Below the pieces are notes generated by a model that made no database searches, was not told where the DNA came from, and worked only from the letters and a program-made list of their open reading frames with translations. Both the position numbers and the translations under genes were made by a program. A DNA stretch of 64,000 bases, from positions 1 to 64,000 of the forward strand of contig WLJH01000020.1 of NCBI GenBank assembly GCA_009701885.1. Direction: 5' to 3'. This DNA comes from Actinomycetota bacterium. Its GTDB lineage: Bacteria; Actinomycetota; Actinomycetes; Propionibacteriales; Nocardioidaceae. Shown piece by piece: positions 17,033 through 28,729 of the stretch. The number at the start of each line of letters is the position of its first letter. Positions within the stretch are counted from its first letter, which is position 1.

Positions 17033-18318
17033 ACCTCGCCGGCCGCCGCCCTCGCCGCGATGTCGGTGCGGTGCTGGGCACCCTCGAACTCGATGGCGGC
17101 GACACCTTCGTACGCCGCGTCCCGGGCGTCGGCGAGCGAGGGACCCGTCCCGACGACCGCGAGCACCCGGCCACCCGCGGTGACGACCGCGCGCTCGACC
17201 ATGGCGGTGCCGGCGTGGATCACGTGCACGTCGGGCAGCGACTCGGCGTCGACCAGGCCGTGGATGACGTCGCCCTTCGACGAGGACTCGGGGTAGCCCG
17301 CGGAGGCCAGGACGACCGCCACCGCGGCCCCGTCCTTCCAGCGCGGCGGCTCGACCGAGGCGAGGGTTCCGGTGGCGGCCCCCATCAGCAGCGGGGAGAG
17401 CGGGGAGTCGAGCAGCGCCATGAGCGGCTGGGTCTCGGGGTCGCCGAAGCGGGCGTTGAACTCCACGACGCGCAGGCCGCGCGAGGTCAGCGCGAGCCCG
17501 GCGTAGAGCAGCCCAGTGAAGGGCATGTCGCGGGCCGCCATCTCCTCCACGGTCGGCCGCAGCACGTCGCACAGCACCTCGTCGACGAGGTCGGCCGGCG
17601 CCCACGGCAGCGGGGTGTAGGCGCCCATGCCGCCGGTGTTGGGACCCTCGTCGCCGTCGTGGATGCGCTTGAAGTCCTGGGCGGGCTGCAGCGGGTAGAC
17701 CGTCGCTCCGACCTCGGGGTCCCACGAGCAGATCGCGAAGAGCGAGACCTCGGGCCCGTCGAGGAACTCCTCGATCACCACCCGCTCGCACTGCGCGGCG
17801 TGCTCGACGGCGACGTCGCGGTCGAGGGTCACCACCACGCCCTTGCCGGCGGCCAGGCCGTCGTCCTTCACGACGTACGGCGGGCCGTAGGCGTCGAGCG
17901 CGGCCTGCACCTCGACCGGGGTGCTGCAGACCATCGCCGCGGCGGTCGGGACGCCGGCGGCCTCCATGACTTCCTTGGCGAAGGCCTTCGAGCCCTCGAG
18001 CTGGGCCGCGGCGCCGGAGGGGCCGAAGACCGCGATCCCGCGGGCGCGGACCAGGTCGGCGACCCCCGCGACCAGCGGCGCCTCGGGGCCGATGACCACG
18101 AGGTCGACCAGCAGCGACTCGGCCAGGTCGGCCACGGCCTCGCCGTCCATCGGGTCGACCTCGTGCAGGGTGGCCACCGCGGCGATGCCCGGGTTGCCCG
18201 GGGCGCAGTGCACCGCGCGGACGCCGGGGTCGAGGGACAGCGCGCGGGCGAGGGCGTGCTCGCGGCCGCCGGTGCCGATGACGAGGCAGGTCAGGAGATC
18301 AGGCAGGTCGGCGGGCAT
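17029..18318 (-). CDS. purD: phosphoribosylamine--glycine ligase (GAR synthetase)
   Basis: 429-aa ATP-grasp enzyme joining glycine to phosphoribosylamine (purine step 2). VIGTGGREHALARAL starts the Rossmann-like N-domain, the ATP-grasp region carries YVVKDDGLAAGKGVVV, and the signature region has EFNARFGDPETQPLM (about residue 285). It starts 9 bp after purA ends and is probably translated from the purA-purD transcript. The stop codon lies inside a family C palindromic repeat. Confidence 0.97.
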   Translation of the reverse strand: MPADLPDLLTCLVIGTGGREHALARALSLDPGVRAVHCAPGNPGIAAVATLHEVDPMDGEAVADLAESLLVDLVVIGPEAPLVAGVADLVRARGIAVFGPSGAAAQLEGSKAFAKEVMEAAGVPTAAAMVCSTPVEVQAALDAYGPPYVVKDDGLAAGKGVVVTLDRDVAVEHAAQCERVVIEEFLDGPEVSLFAICSWDPEVGATVYPLQPAQDFKRIHDGDEGPNTGGMGAYTPLPWAPADLVDEVLCDVLRPTVEEMAARDMPFTGLLYAGLALTSRGLRVVEFNARFGDPETQPLMALLDSPLSPLLMGAATGTLASVEPPRWKDGAAVAVVLASAGYPESSSKGDVIHGLVDAESLPDVHVIHAGTAMVERAVVTAGGRVLAVVGTGPSLADARDAAYEGVAAIEFEGAQHRTDIAARAAAGEV

Positions 18319-18327
18319 CGGGGGTCC

Positions 18328-20693
<2,366 letters not shown>

Positions 20694-20713
20694 CCGACTC
20701 CTGACCCGACCGC

Positions 20714-21703
20714 TCAGATCCAGCCGCGCTTGGCGGCCTCGACCCCGGCCTGGAAGCGGGAGTCGGCACCGAGGTCGGTCATGAGGTCGGCGACCCGGCG
20801 CCGGACCGTGCGGAGGCTGACGCCCAGGCGACGGGCGATCTGCTCGTCCTGGGCCCCCGAGGCCAGCTGCTGCAGCAGGAACGTGCGCAGGTCGCCGGCG
20901 CCACGGCCGCTGGCGGAGGCGCTCAGCGGCGAGGCCTTGTCCCACATCGACTCGAACCACAGCGTCATCGCCTGCACCCAGCCGCGCTGGCGCACCAGGG
21001 ACCGCGGCTCGTCGTACTGCCCGAGCGGCTCGGGCAGCACGACGTGGGTGGTGCCGATGACGATCATCCGCGTCGGCAGCTGCGGCATCAGCCGGATCTC
21101 CTCGCCGACGCTGGCCCGCAGGGCGAGGGTCTGCGGGGCCTCGGTGAGGGCACGGACGGGGTAGATCGCCCGGGAACGGCGACCCTTCGCGATCTGCTCG
21201 CCCACGATCTGGGCCATGGCGTCCTCGCGCGGCTTGCGGAACTGGTCGGGTCGCAGCCACAGCAGGTCGCCCTTGCTGTTGCTGATGAGCGAGGCCAGGA
21301 GCTGCACGGGGTTGCCGCCCGAGCTGATCTCGCCGTCGACCGGGTGCACGTCCTCGACCTCGCCGTCGGCGGGTCGGACGGTGGTGGCGGTGAGGTAGGG
21401 CAGGGCGCGCGCCACGGCATCGAGGCGCTCGTGGGCCGAGGCCGCAGACTCCGCACCCAGCGTGACCAGCCGCGCGACCGCCTCACCGGGGCCGAGCACG
21501 AAGATCCGCGACTCCTCGCAGGTGACGATCCCCATCTCCACCAAGGGGGCCAGGTCGCGCAGCAGCTCCTCCGGCGTGAGCAGCACCGACTGGGCCACCG
21601 ACACCAGCTCACGCCCGCTCTGGGGCAGCACCTGGTGGTAGGCCCGGTCGGCGGCCTTGCCGAAGCCGAGCGCCGAGATCACCGACTCCGGAGGGGGCGC
21701 CAT
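20714..21703 (-). CDS. LuxR-type HTH transcriptional regulator with N-terminal TrmB-like region
   Basis: 329 aa. The C-terminal 55 residues form a LuxR/GerE-like helix-turn-helix (LASGAQDEQIARRLGVSLRTVRRRVADLMTDLG). The N-terminal third resembles a TrmB-like winged helix: LLTPEELLRDLAPLVEMGIVTCEE with a preceding helix. The middle part (about 115-265) has a phospholipase-D-like effector outline seen in such regulators. The ATG at 21703 is set by the domain start; the frame to 22522 overlaps lysS on the other strand and is a shadow. Target genes unknown. Confidence 0.8.
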   Translation of the reverse strand: MAPPPESVISALGFGKAADRAYHQVLPQSGRELVSVAQSVLLTPEELLRDLAPLVEMGIVTCEESRIFVLGPGEAVARLVTLGAESAASAHERLDAVARALPYLTATTVRPADGEVEDVHPVDGEISSGGNPVQLLASLISNSKGDLLWLRPDQFRKPREDAMAQIVGEQIAKGRRSRAIYPVRALTEAPQTLALRASVGEEIRLMPQLPTRMIVIGTTHVVLPEPLGQYDEPRSLVRQRGWVQAMTLWFESMWDKASPLSASASGRGAGDLRTFLLQQLASGAQDEQIARRLGVSLRTVRRRVADLMTDLGADSRFQAGVEAAKRGWI

Positions 21704-22052
21704 GGACGGAGTGTAAAGGGAATGACAGGTTCGTGCCAGAGGCAGCCAGCCTCCCCGTGGCACCGTCAGGACAGGCAAGGATGGCTGCGGTGGACCGCCG
21801 ACCCTGGTCGGCGGTTGGAGCACCTTTCGTCGGGGGATGAACGTGCTCCGCTCCACCTCAGGGCGTCGGGGTCGCCTCAGGGGACGGCCCCGACGCCCTC
21901 GTCCGTCATCTCGGCCCTGTCCGCACGCACGTCGTCGCTGCCCGCCCGTCCGGCGCCACCCGGTAGCGTGACGACGCCCGTCCCCGGGCGACACCGCCCA
22001 CCGCGCCCCGCACCACCGCGGGCGCCCTCGCCGAGCCCCAGGAGCAGCACCC
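21704..22052. other. 349-bp gap with three hairpins upstream of lysS
   Basis: No credible gene is seen. Three stem-loops occur in a row: ACCGCCGACC/GGTCGGCGGT with a 2-nt loop (21794-21815), GGAGCAC/GTGCTCC (21817-21849), and a 12-bp stem AGGGCGTCGGGG.../...CCCCGACGCCCT (21860-21899). The rest (21900-22052) holds the lysS upstream region, with GCCCCAGGAGCAGCACCC just before the ATG at 22053. Confidence 0.55.
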
Positions 22053-23795
22053 ATGCCACGAGGCGGCACCGCCGACCAGCCCACCGAGCCGATCGACTGG
22101 GTGACCCGCGCGGCCGACGACGCCATCCGGCACGCCGGCGGCCAGGAGGCGCTCGTGCACGGGCTGCCCGAGGGCCGGGTCGTCACCTGCGCGTCGGGCG
22201 CCAGCCCGTCGGGGCCGATCCACCTGGGCAACCTCCGGGAGTTCCTCACGCCGCACTTCGTGGCCGAGGAGCTGCGCCGCCGTGGGGTCGCGGTCCGCCA
22301 CCTGCACTCGTGGGACGACTTCGACCGCTTCCGCAAGGTGCCCGCCGGGGTCGACCCGAGCTGGGCCGAGCACATCGGGCGCCCGCTCTCCGCCGTACCC
22401 GACCCGTGGGAGTGCCACGTGTCGTGGGCCGAGCACTTCAAGGCGCCCCTGCGCGAGGCGCTCGTCGAGCTCGGCGTCGAGATGGTCGAGGTCTCCCAGA
22501 CCGAGCAGTACCTCGCCGGCACCTACACCGAGCAGGTCCTGCACGCGATCAAGCACCGCGACGTCATCGAGGAGGTGCTCGGCAAGTTCCGCACCAAGAA
22601 GGCCGAGCCAGCGCCGGAGTCCGCCCAGGAGGCGGCCGCGCTCGCGGACTCCGTCGCCGAGGACGACGAGCAGGGGGGCTCCGGGACGGGCGACCTGGCC
22701 CGCTTCCCCTACCGCCCCTACTGCCGCACCTGCGGCCGCGACACCGTCGACATCACGGCGTACGACGACGACACGACCGACCTCGACTACACCTGCACCT
22801 CCTGCGGGGAGAGCCACACGACCACCGTCGCCACCCAGCACGAGGGCAAGCTCGTGTGGAAGGTCGACTGGCCGATGCGCTGGGCCTTCGAGGGCGTCGA
22901 CTTCGAGCCCGGCGGCCTGGACCACTCCACGCCCGGCTCGTCCTACACGGTCGGCAAGGAGCTGGTGCCGCGGCTCTTCGACTTCCGCGCCCCGTCGTAC
23001 GTCGCCTACGCCTTCGTCGGCTTCGCCGGCATGCAGAAGATGTCGTCCTCGGCCGGCGGCGTGCCCACCGCCGCGGACGCGCTGCGCATCCTGGAGCCGC
23101 CGATCCTGCGCTGGCTCTACGCCCGCCGCCAGCCCAAGCAGGCCTTCGACATCGACTTCGGCCCCGAGGTCGTGCGCCTGTACGACGAGTGGGACAGCCT
23201 CGCCCGCAAGGCCGCCGACCCCGGCAAGCGCGACGCGCAGGTGCTCGCGCGCGAGCGGGCGGTCGCGACCTCGACCGCCGGCACGCTGCCCGCACCGAAG
23301 GTCGTCGTCCCGTTCCGGCTGCTGAGCTCGGTGGCGGACGTGACCGCTGGCTCGGCGGAGCTGATCAGCCGGATCGTCGGCGACGTCGGTCACGCCCACG
23401 ACTCCGTCGAGGACCTCGAGCCGCGGCTGGGCCGCGCGATGACCTGGATGTCGGAGTATGTCCCTGCCTCCGAGCGCACGACCGTGCGGGAGACCAAGGA
23501 CGCCGCTCGGCTCGCCGCGCTCACCGAGGACGAGGAGCTGTGGCTGCGCCAGCTGCTGGACCGGCTGCCGGACCGGCTCGAGCTCGAGGAGACGTCCGCC
23601 CTCATCTACGGCGTGCCCAAGCTCGCCCGCGGCATGGGGCTCGACGACCCGCCGACCGACGAGGTCAAGGCCGACCAGAAGGCGTTCTTCGGCCTGCTCT
23701 ACCACCTGCTCGTCGACGCCGAGCGCGGGCCGCGGCTGCCCACGCTGTTCCTGGCCCTGGGTGCCGAGAAGGTGCGCGCGCTGCTGACCCCCTGA
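22053..23795 (+). CDS. lysS: lysyl-tRNA synthetase, class I (archaeal type)
   Basis: 580-aa class I LysRS, unrelated in fold to the usual bacterial class II enzyme. The HIGH-equivalent is IHLGN near residue 56, within GASPSGPIHLGN. The KMSKS-equivalent is QKMSSSAGG near residue 330. Two Cys pairs (CRTCG and CTSCG, about residues 228-255) form a probable zinc site. An acidic, Gln-rich insert of about 35 residues precedes the Cys region. Good SD (GGAG) 9 bp before the ATG. Charges tRNA-Lys; whether the genome also has a class II copy cannot be seen. Confidence 0.93.
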   Translation: MPRGGTADQPTEPIDWVTRAADDAIRHAGGQEALVHGLPEGRVVTCASGASPSGPIHLGNLREFLTPHFVAEELRRRGVAVRHLHSWDDFDRFRKVPAGVDPSWAEHIGRPLSAVPDPWECHVSWAEHFKAPLREALVELGVEMVEVSQTEQYLAGTYTEQVLHAIKHRDVIEEVLGKFRTKKAEPAPESAQEAAALADSVAEDDEQGGSGTGDLARFPYRPYCRTCGRDTVDITAYDDDTTDLDYTCTSCGESHTTTVATQHEGKLVWKVDWPMRWAFEGVDFEPGGLDHSTPGSSYTVGKELVPRLFDFRAPSYVAYAFVGFAGMQKMSSSAGGVPTAADALRILEPPILRWLYARRQPKQAFDIDFGPEVVRLYDEWDSLARKAADPGKRDAQVLARERAVATSTAGTLPAPKVVVPFRLLSSVADVTAGSAELISRIVGDVGHAHDSVEDLEPRLGRAMTWMSEYVPASERTTVRETKDAARLAALTEDEELWLRQLLDRLPDRLELEETSALIYGVPKLARGMGLDDPPTDEVKADQKAFFGLLYHLLVDAERGPRLPTLFLALGAEKVRALLTP

Positions 23796-23835
23796 GGGTC
23801 TCGTGCGTCAGCCCGCGGAGCGGCACCATGGCGGG

Positions 23836-24588
23836 ATGGAGAAGCCCACGCCGCTGGAGCCGCTGCGCGAGGACTGGGAGCGGATGCTCTGCGTCGTCGC
23901 CCACCCCGACGACCTGGAGTTCGGCGCGGCGGCAGCCGTCGCGCGCTGGACCGGCCAGGGCAAGCAGGTCGCCTACTGCATGGTGACCTCCGGCGAGGCG
24001 GGCATCGACGCGCTGACACCCGAGGAGTGCCGCACGGTCCGCGAGGCCGAGCAGGTCGAGTCGGCCCGCGTCGTCGGGGTGGACACCGTCGACTTCCTCG
24101 GCCTGCCCGACGGGGTGCTGGAGTACGGCGTGACGCTGCGCCGCGCGATCGCCGAGGTCGTCCGGCGGCACCGGCCCGAGGTCGTGCTCACGGGCAACTT
24201 CCGCGAGACCTGGGGCGGGGTCAACCTCAATCAGGCCGACCACATCGCCGTGGGCCGCGCGGTCCTCGACGCGGTCCGCGACGCGGGCAACCGGTGGGTC
24301 TTCACCGAGCAGCTGGCCGAGGGCGGCGGCACCCTGGAGAAGTGGGGCGGCGTCGGGGAGGTGTGGGCCTTCGGGTCCCCGCTCGCCACGCACGCGGTCG
24401 ACACGAGCGCCACGTTCGACGCCGGCGTGGCCAGCCTCGAGGCGCACGCGGCGTACATCGAGGGCCTGGGGTGGGACGACTTCGACCCGCGCGAGTTCCT
24501 GGAGGGGATGGCCCGGGCCACCGGGCAGCGGCTCGGCTGCACGTTCGCCGCGCCGTTCGAGGTGTTCCCCATGGGCTGGGGCGAGTAG
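23836..24588 (+). CDS. PIG-L/LmbE family N-acetylglucosaminyl deacetylase-like protein
   Basis: 250 aa from the ATG at 23836. The metal-binding motif AHPDDLEFG is near residue 22, where His and two Asp bind zinc, and the C-terminal NQADHIAVG carries the third ligand region. Actinobacterial relatives include mycothiol enzymes (MshB, Mca), but this short form lacks features that identify either, so substrate is unknown. A GTG at 23803 in the same frame is an alternative start. It lies 40 bp after lysS. Confidence 0.85.
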   Translation: MEKPTPLEPLREDWERMLCVVAHPDDLEFGAAAAVARWTGQGKQVAYCMVTSGEAGIDALTPEECRTVREAEQVESARVVGVDTVDFLGLPDGVLEYGVTLRRAIAEVVRRHRPEVVLTGNFRETWGGVNLNQADHIAVGRAVLDAVRDAGNRWVFTEQLAEGGGTLEKWGGVGEVWAFGSPLATHAVDTSATFDAGVASLEAHAAYIEGLGWDDFDPREFLEGMARATGQRLGCTFAAPFEVFPMGWGE

Positions 24589-24600
24589 CGGCGGCGCAGG

Positions 24601-24682
24601 ACCCGGACACGACGACCGGGGAGGTTCCTCCGCAGCAGGTGCGGAAGAAATCTCCCCGATCGAGGTCGTGCGCTGTACCCGG
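24601..24682. terminator. bidirectional terminator-like palindrome
   Basis: Nested inverted repeat between convergent genes: CGGGGAGGTTCCTCCGC (24618-24634) pairs with GCGGAAGAAATCTCCCCG (24641-24658). Further out, CACGAC pairs with GTCGTG and ACCCGG with CCGGGT. It separates the deacetylase gene (+) from the DUF3151 gene (-). Confidence 0.65.
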
Positions 24683-24683
24683 G

Positions 24684-25112
24684 TCAGCCCAGGTCGGAGA
24701 GCAGCTGGTCGTACGCCGTGGGGCTGGAGTCGCGCAGGAAGGTCGAGCAGCGCTCCCACTCGTCGGTCTCACCGATGCTGCGCGCGGCCATCGCCAGCAG
24801 CGCCAGGCAGGTGAGGAAGCCGCGGTTGGGCTCGTGCTCCCACGGCACCGGGCCGTGCCCCTTCCAGCCGTTGCGGCGCAGCATGTCCAGGGAGCGGTGG
24901 TAGCCGACCCGCGCGTAGGCGTAGATCGTCACCGGGTCGGCCTGCTCCGAGACGGCCTGGCCGGCCAGCGCGGCCCACGCGAAGGGGCTCGCGGGGAACT
25001 GCCGGGCGACGGCGTACTTGTCCTCGCCGGCAGCCAGCGAGGGCGCCGCGGGGTCCTCGGGGAGGTGGGTGGGCGGCGGGCCCGCCATCAGGTCCTGTCC
25101 GATCTGCGTCAT
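24684..25112 (-). CDS. DUF3151 family protein
   Basis: 142-aa actinobacterial protein of unknown function with the family outline: VARQFPASPFAWAALAGQA, YAYARVGYHRSLDMLRRNGWKGHGPVPW and a C-terminal FLRDSSP.AYDQLL helix. The pattern of paired helices resembles a TPR-like fold but no function is known. ATG at 25112; the open frame to 25193 runs through a terminator hairpin and is not used. Downstream of fba on the same strand, behind that hairpin. Confidence 0.8.
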   Translation of the reverse strand: MTQIGQDLMAGPPPTHLPEDPAAPSLAAGEDKYAVARQFPASPFAWAALAGQAVSEQADPVTIYAYARVGYHRSLDMLRRNGWKGHGPVPWEHEPNRGFLTCLALLAMAARSIGETDEWERCSTFLRDSSPTAYDQLLSDLG

Positions 25113-25150
25113 CCCGCCATCGTGCCAGGCCGCCCCCTGGCCGGACGCAG

Positions 25151-25196
25151 TCGTGCCCCCCGGCGTGCGCTTGGGCGCACGCCGGGGGGGCACGAC
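25151..25196 (-). terminator. terminator-like hairpin downstream of fba
   Basis: A 20-bp stem with one bulged G and a 4-base loop: TCGTGCCCCCCGGCGTGCGC (25151-25170) pairs with the segment ending GGGGGGGCACGA (25175-25195). It lies 16 bp after the fba stop on the minus strand and is the strongest hairpin in this part of the window. Confidence 0.75.
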
Positions 25197-25211
25197 GCGG
25201 TGCGCGGAGGG

Positions 25212-26243
25212 TCAGCCCAGCGAGCGACCGGCCGAGCGCAGGTTCTCGCAGGCCTCGACGACCCGGGCGGCCATGCCGGCCTCGGCGGCCTTGCCCCACG
25301 AGCGGGGGTCGTAGGTCTTCTTGTTGCCGACCTCGCCGTCGACCTTGAGCACGCCGTCGTAGTTGCTGAACATGTGCGCAGCGACCGGCCGGGTGAAGGC
25401 GTACTGGGTGTCGGTGTCGACGTTCATCTTCACCACGCCGTAGTCGACGGCGTCGGCGATCTCCTGCGGGCTCGAGCCGGAGCCGCCGTGGAAGACCAGG
25501 TGGAAGGGCTTGGAGCCGGCGTCGAGGCCGAACTCGCCGACCACCGCCTCCTGGGCAGCCTTGAGCACCTCGGGGCGCAGCTTGACGTTGCCGGGCTTGT
25601 AGACGCCGTGCACGTTGCCGAAGGTCAGCGCGGTCATGTAGTAGCCGCGGTCGCCGTAGCCGAGCGCCTTCGCGGTGGCGATGGCGTCCTCGGGGGTGGA
25701 GTAGAGCTTCTCGTTGATCTCGTTCTCGACGCCGTCCTCCTCGCCGCCGACCACGCCCACCTCGATCTCGAGGATGATCTTGGCGGCGATGCACTTCTCC
25801 AGCAGCTCGCTGGCGATGGAGAGGTTCTCCTCCAGCGGCACGGCCGAGCCGTCCCACATGTGCGACTGGAAGAGCGGCGCCTCGCCGCGCTGCACCCGCT
25901 CGGCGGAGAGCGCCAGCAGCGGACGGACGAAGCCGTCGAGCTTGTCCTTGGGGCAGTGGTCGGTGTGCAGCGCGATGTTGACGGGGTAGTTCTTGGCCAC
26001 CTCGGCGGCGTACGCCGCGAAGGCCACCGAGCCGGTGACCATGTCCTTGCGGGTCGGGCCGGAGAGGTACTCCGCGCCGCCCGTGGAGACCTGGATGATC
26101 CCGTCGGACCCGGCGTCGGCGAAGCCCTGCAGCGCGGCGTTGAGCGTCTGGCTGGAGGAGACGTTGATCGCGGGGAACGCGTAGGCACCGCCCTTCGCGG
26201 CGTCCAGCATCTCGGCGTACTTCTCAGGGGTGGCGATGGGCAC
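25212..26243 (-). CDS. fbaA: fructose-bisphosphate aldolase, class II
   Basis: 343-aa zinc-dependent aldolase of glycolysis and gluconeogenesis. The family sites are visible: ALHTDHCPKDKL (Zn-ligand His region, about residue 95), EIEVGVVGGEEDG (Glu ligand region, about 165), and FHGGSGS (about 250) and NVDTDTQ (about 275) of the phosphate site. GTG start at 26243 with GAGGAG upstream. Monocistronic, ending in the hairpin at 25151-25196. Confidence 0.97.
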   Translation of the reverse strand: MPIATPEKYAEMLDAAKGGAYAFPAINVSSSQTLNAALQGFADAGSDGIIQVSTGGAEYLSGPTRKDMVTGSVAFAAYAAEVAKNYPVNIALHTDHCPKDKLDGFVRPLLALSAERVQRGEAPLFQSHMWDGSAVPLEENLSIASELLEKCIAAKIILEIEVGVVGGEEDGVENEINEKLYSTPEDAIATAKALGYGDRGYYMTALTFGNVHGVYKPGNVKLRPEVLKAAQEAVVGEFGLDAGSKPFHLVFHGGSGSSPQEIADAVDYGVVKMNVDTDTQYAFTRPVAAHMFSNYDGVLKVDGEVGNKKTYDPRSWGKAAEAGMAARVVEACENLRSAGRSLG

Positions 26244-26298
26244 GGTGCGCTCTCCTCGGGTGGGGTGGGACCGCCCGCCACCCTAGTAGGACTGGGTC

Positions 26299-26814
26299 AT
26301 GGTCTCGACCGGCATCTCGCTGCACTCCTCCCGACGGGTGTCGACGGTCCCGCTGGGTCCCGACGAGGTGTGGGCGGTGGTGGCCGGCGCCGGCCCCGGC
26401 CGCCACTGGTACGCCGACGCCGCACCGTTCGTGCTGCGCGGCGCGATCGACCGAGCGGTGCTCGGCGGTGGTCGCCGCTGGCCGGTGCCGGACGGTCCGC
26501 TGCTGAGGGCGGGCGACCGGGCCGGGTTCTGGGTGGTGCGGGCCGCCGGGGACCGACCCGGGGGCCACCGGCTGGTGCTGGAGGCGGCCGTGCGGGCGCC
26601 CGGGACGGTCACGCTGACCGTGCTGGTGACCGGCGTCGGCACGGCCGCGGGGCCGGGGACGGAGATCGACCTGCAGGTGCGGCTGGACCCCCGCGGCGTG
26701 CTCGGAGCGGCGTACCTCCTGGCCGACCTGCCGGCGCGAGAGGCGGTCGTGGAGCTCACCCACCGGCGGCTGGTGACCGACGTGACGCACGCCGCAGCCG
26801 GCTCAGGAGCGTGA
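26299..26814 (+). CDS. DUF2867 family protein
   Basis: 171 aa. Resembles DUF2867, the small domain often attached to SDR-type proteins: VPLGPDEVWAVV at the start, HWYADAAPFVLRGAIDRAVLGG, a GDRAGFWVVRA strand and a ..LVLEAAVRAPG.. strand pair. It stands alone here without the SDR part. Divergent from fba; upstream the two starts are 55 bp apart. Function unknown. Confidence 0.7.
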   Translation: MVSTGISLHSSRRVSTVPLGPDEVWAVVAGAGPGRHWYADAAPFVLRGAIDRAVLGGGRRWPVPDGPLLRAGDRAGFWVVRAAGDRPGGHRLVLEAAVRAPGTVTLTVLVTGVGTAAGPGTEIDLQVRLDPRGVLGAAYLLADLPAREAVVELTHRRLVTDVTHAAAGSGA

Positions 26815-26885
26815 CCTGCGGGGCGATGGTGCGTTGATCCCGCAACCCGCCACCACCTGACCCGGGACACCCCAGGAGCACGACG

Positions 26886-28715
26886 ATGATCCGCCGCACC
26901 CGCCTGGCACGCGCCGCCACCGCCACCCTCGCCGCCCTCGCCCTCGCTGTCCCCCTCGCCGGGACCGCCGCCACCAGCACCGCCGCGAGCCCGCTCGACC
27001 CGCTCGAGGACCTCTTCGCGCCTCGCCTGGTCACGGTCGACACACCCCACCGCGACGCCAAGGAGAAGCTGCAGAGCCTCGGCCTCGACCTCACCGAGCA
27101 CGCGGGCCACGACTACGTCGAGGTCGTGCTGCACACCCCGGCCGACCTCGCGGCCCTGGTCCTCGGTGGGTTCACCTTCGACGTCCGCATCCCCGACCTG
27201 GTCAAGCGCAGCCTCGAGATCGCGGAGATCAACGAGGACTACGCCCGGGCCACCCGGCGCTCGCCGCTGCCCTCGGGCCGCGACACCTACCGCACGCTCG
27301 ACGACTACAACGCCGACATGGCGGCGCTGGAGGAGACCTACCCGAAGGTCGCCAAGAGGTTCACGCTCCCGCTGCCCAGCCTGGAGGGCCGCGAGATCTT
27401 CGGCGTCGAGATCGGCAGCGACGTGACCCGCAAGGCCAGCGGCCGCCCGACCTTCCTGCTCATGGGCGTCCACCACGCCCGCGAGTGGCCCTCCGGCGAG
27501 CTGGCCATGGAGTTCGCGGTCGACCTGGCCAAGAACTACGGCAAGGACCGCCGGATCACCCGCCTCCTCGACCGCGCCCGCGTCGTCGTGGTGCCCGTGG
27601 TCAACGTCGATGGCTTCGACCTCTCGCGCACCGACGGCGAGTTCCTCGACCTGCGCGCCCTCAACGACACCGGCCTGGACCCGCTCGGTGGCCAGACCTC
27701 GGTCCTGGCTACTCCCGGCCAGGCGTACAAGCGCAAGAACTGCCGCATCATCGACGGCGTCGCCACCCCGGCCGGCACCTGCCGCGCCACGCTGGCCAGC
27801 CCCGGTGGCTTCCTGGCCGGCGTCGACCTCAACCGCAACTACGGCGGCTTCTGGGGTGGCCCGGGCGCGGCTGGCAGCACCCCGAACCCGGCCGCCGTCG
27901 AGGTGGGCCCGCTCGACCCGACATACCGTGGCGCGGCCCCCTTCTCCGAGCCGGAGACCCAGAACATCCAGCAGCTGGTGCGCGAGCGTCAGGTGACGAT
28001 GCTCATCTCCAACCACACCTTCTCCAACCTGGTGCTGCGCCCCAACGGCGTCGCCCCGACGACGATCGGCCCCGACGGCATCCCCGTCGGTGACGCACCG
28101 GACGAGAAGGCGCTCAAGCGGCTGGGCGCGAAGATGACGGCGGCCAACGGCTACCAGAACATCCACGGCTGGGAGCTGTACGACACGACCGGCACCACCG
28201 AGGACTGGTCCTACAACGCCACCGGCGGCTTCGGCTACACGTTCGAGATCGGTGCCAACGAGTTCCACCCGCCGTACCCCGAGGTCGTCGACGAGTACCT
28301 CGGCGCCGGTGAGCTCGAGGGCAAGGGCAACCGCGAGGCCTACCTGGCCGCGCTCGAGCATGCCGTCGACACCCGCTTCCACGGCGTCATCAAGGGCAAG
28401 GCCCCGGCAGGCGCGGTCCTGCGCCTGCGCAAGGAGTTCGACTCCCCCACCTGGGAGTCCAGCTTCGAGGACTTCCTCGACTCCTCGATCACCGTCGGTC
28501 GCACGGGCACCTTCTCGTGGGTGGTCAACCCCTCCACCCGCCCGGTCGTCCGCCCGCGCACCTACACCGTCGACGGCGTGACGAAGCGGACCAAGGGCAA
28601 GAAGGAGTCCTACACCCTGACCTGCGAGGTCGACGGCAAGGTCGAGTCCGCGCAGAAGGTCTTCATCGACCGCGGCCAGGTCCGCAGCCTCGACCTGCGG
28701 CGCGCCTGCCGCTGA
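26886..28715 (+). CDS. secreted zinc carboxypeptidase, peptidase M14 family
   Basis: 609 aa with an Arg-rich, Ala/Leu-rich signal peptide (cleavage after about residue 35, near AATSTAAS). The catalytic domain spans about 130-480: zinc ligands in VHHAREWPSGE (about residues 195-203), the substrate-binding VDLNRNYGGFW (about 315), SNHTFSN with the third zinc-ligand His (about 375) and the general-base Glu in TFEIGANEFH (about 453). A C-terminal beta-rich domain (about 490-609) follows. SD AGGAG 8 bp upstream. Secreted protein turnover is the likely role. Confidence 0.93.
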   Translation: MIRRTRLARAATATLAALALAVPLAGTAATSTAASPLDPLEDLFAPRLVTVDTPHRDAKEKLQSLGLDLTEHAGHDYVEVVLHTPADLAALVLGGFTFDVRIPDLVKRSLEIAEINEDYARATRRSPLPSGRDTYRTLDDYNADMAALEETYPKVAKRFTLPLPSLEGREIFGVEIGSDVTRKASGRPTFLLMGVHHAREWPSGELAMEFAVDLAKNYGKDRRITRLLDRARVVVVPVVNVDGFDLSRTDGEFLDLRALNDTGLDPLGGQTSVLATPGQAYKRKNCRIIDGVATPAGTCRATLASPGGFLAGVDLNRNYGGFWGGPGAAGSTPNPAAVEVGPLDPTYRGAAPFSEPETQNIQQLVRERQVTMLISNHTFSNLVLRPNGVAPTTIGPDGIPVGDAPDEKALKRLGAKMTAANGYQNIHGWELYDTTGTTEDWSYNATGGFGYTFEIGANEFHPPYPEVVDEYLGAGELEGKGNREAYLAALEHAVDTRFHGVIKGKAPAGAVLRLRKEFDSPTWESSFEDFLDSSITVGRTGTFSWVVNPSTRPVVRPRTYTVDGVTKRTKGKKESYTLTCEVDGKVESAQKVFIDRGQVRSLDLRRACR

Positions 28716-28729
28716 CGCGGCAACCCGGC

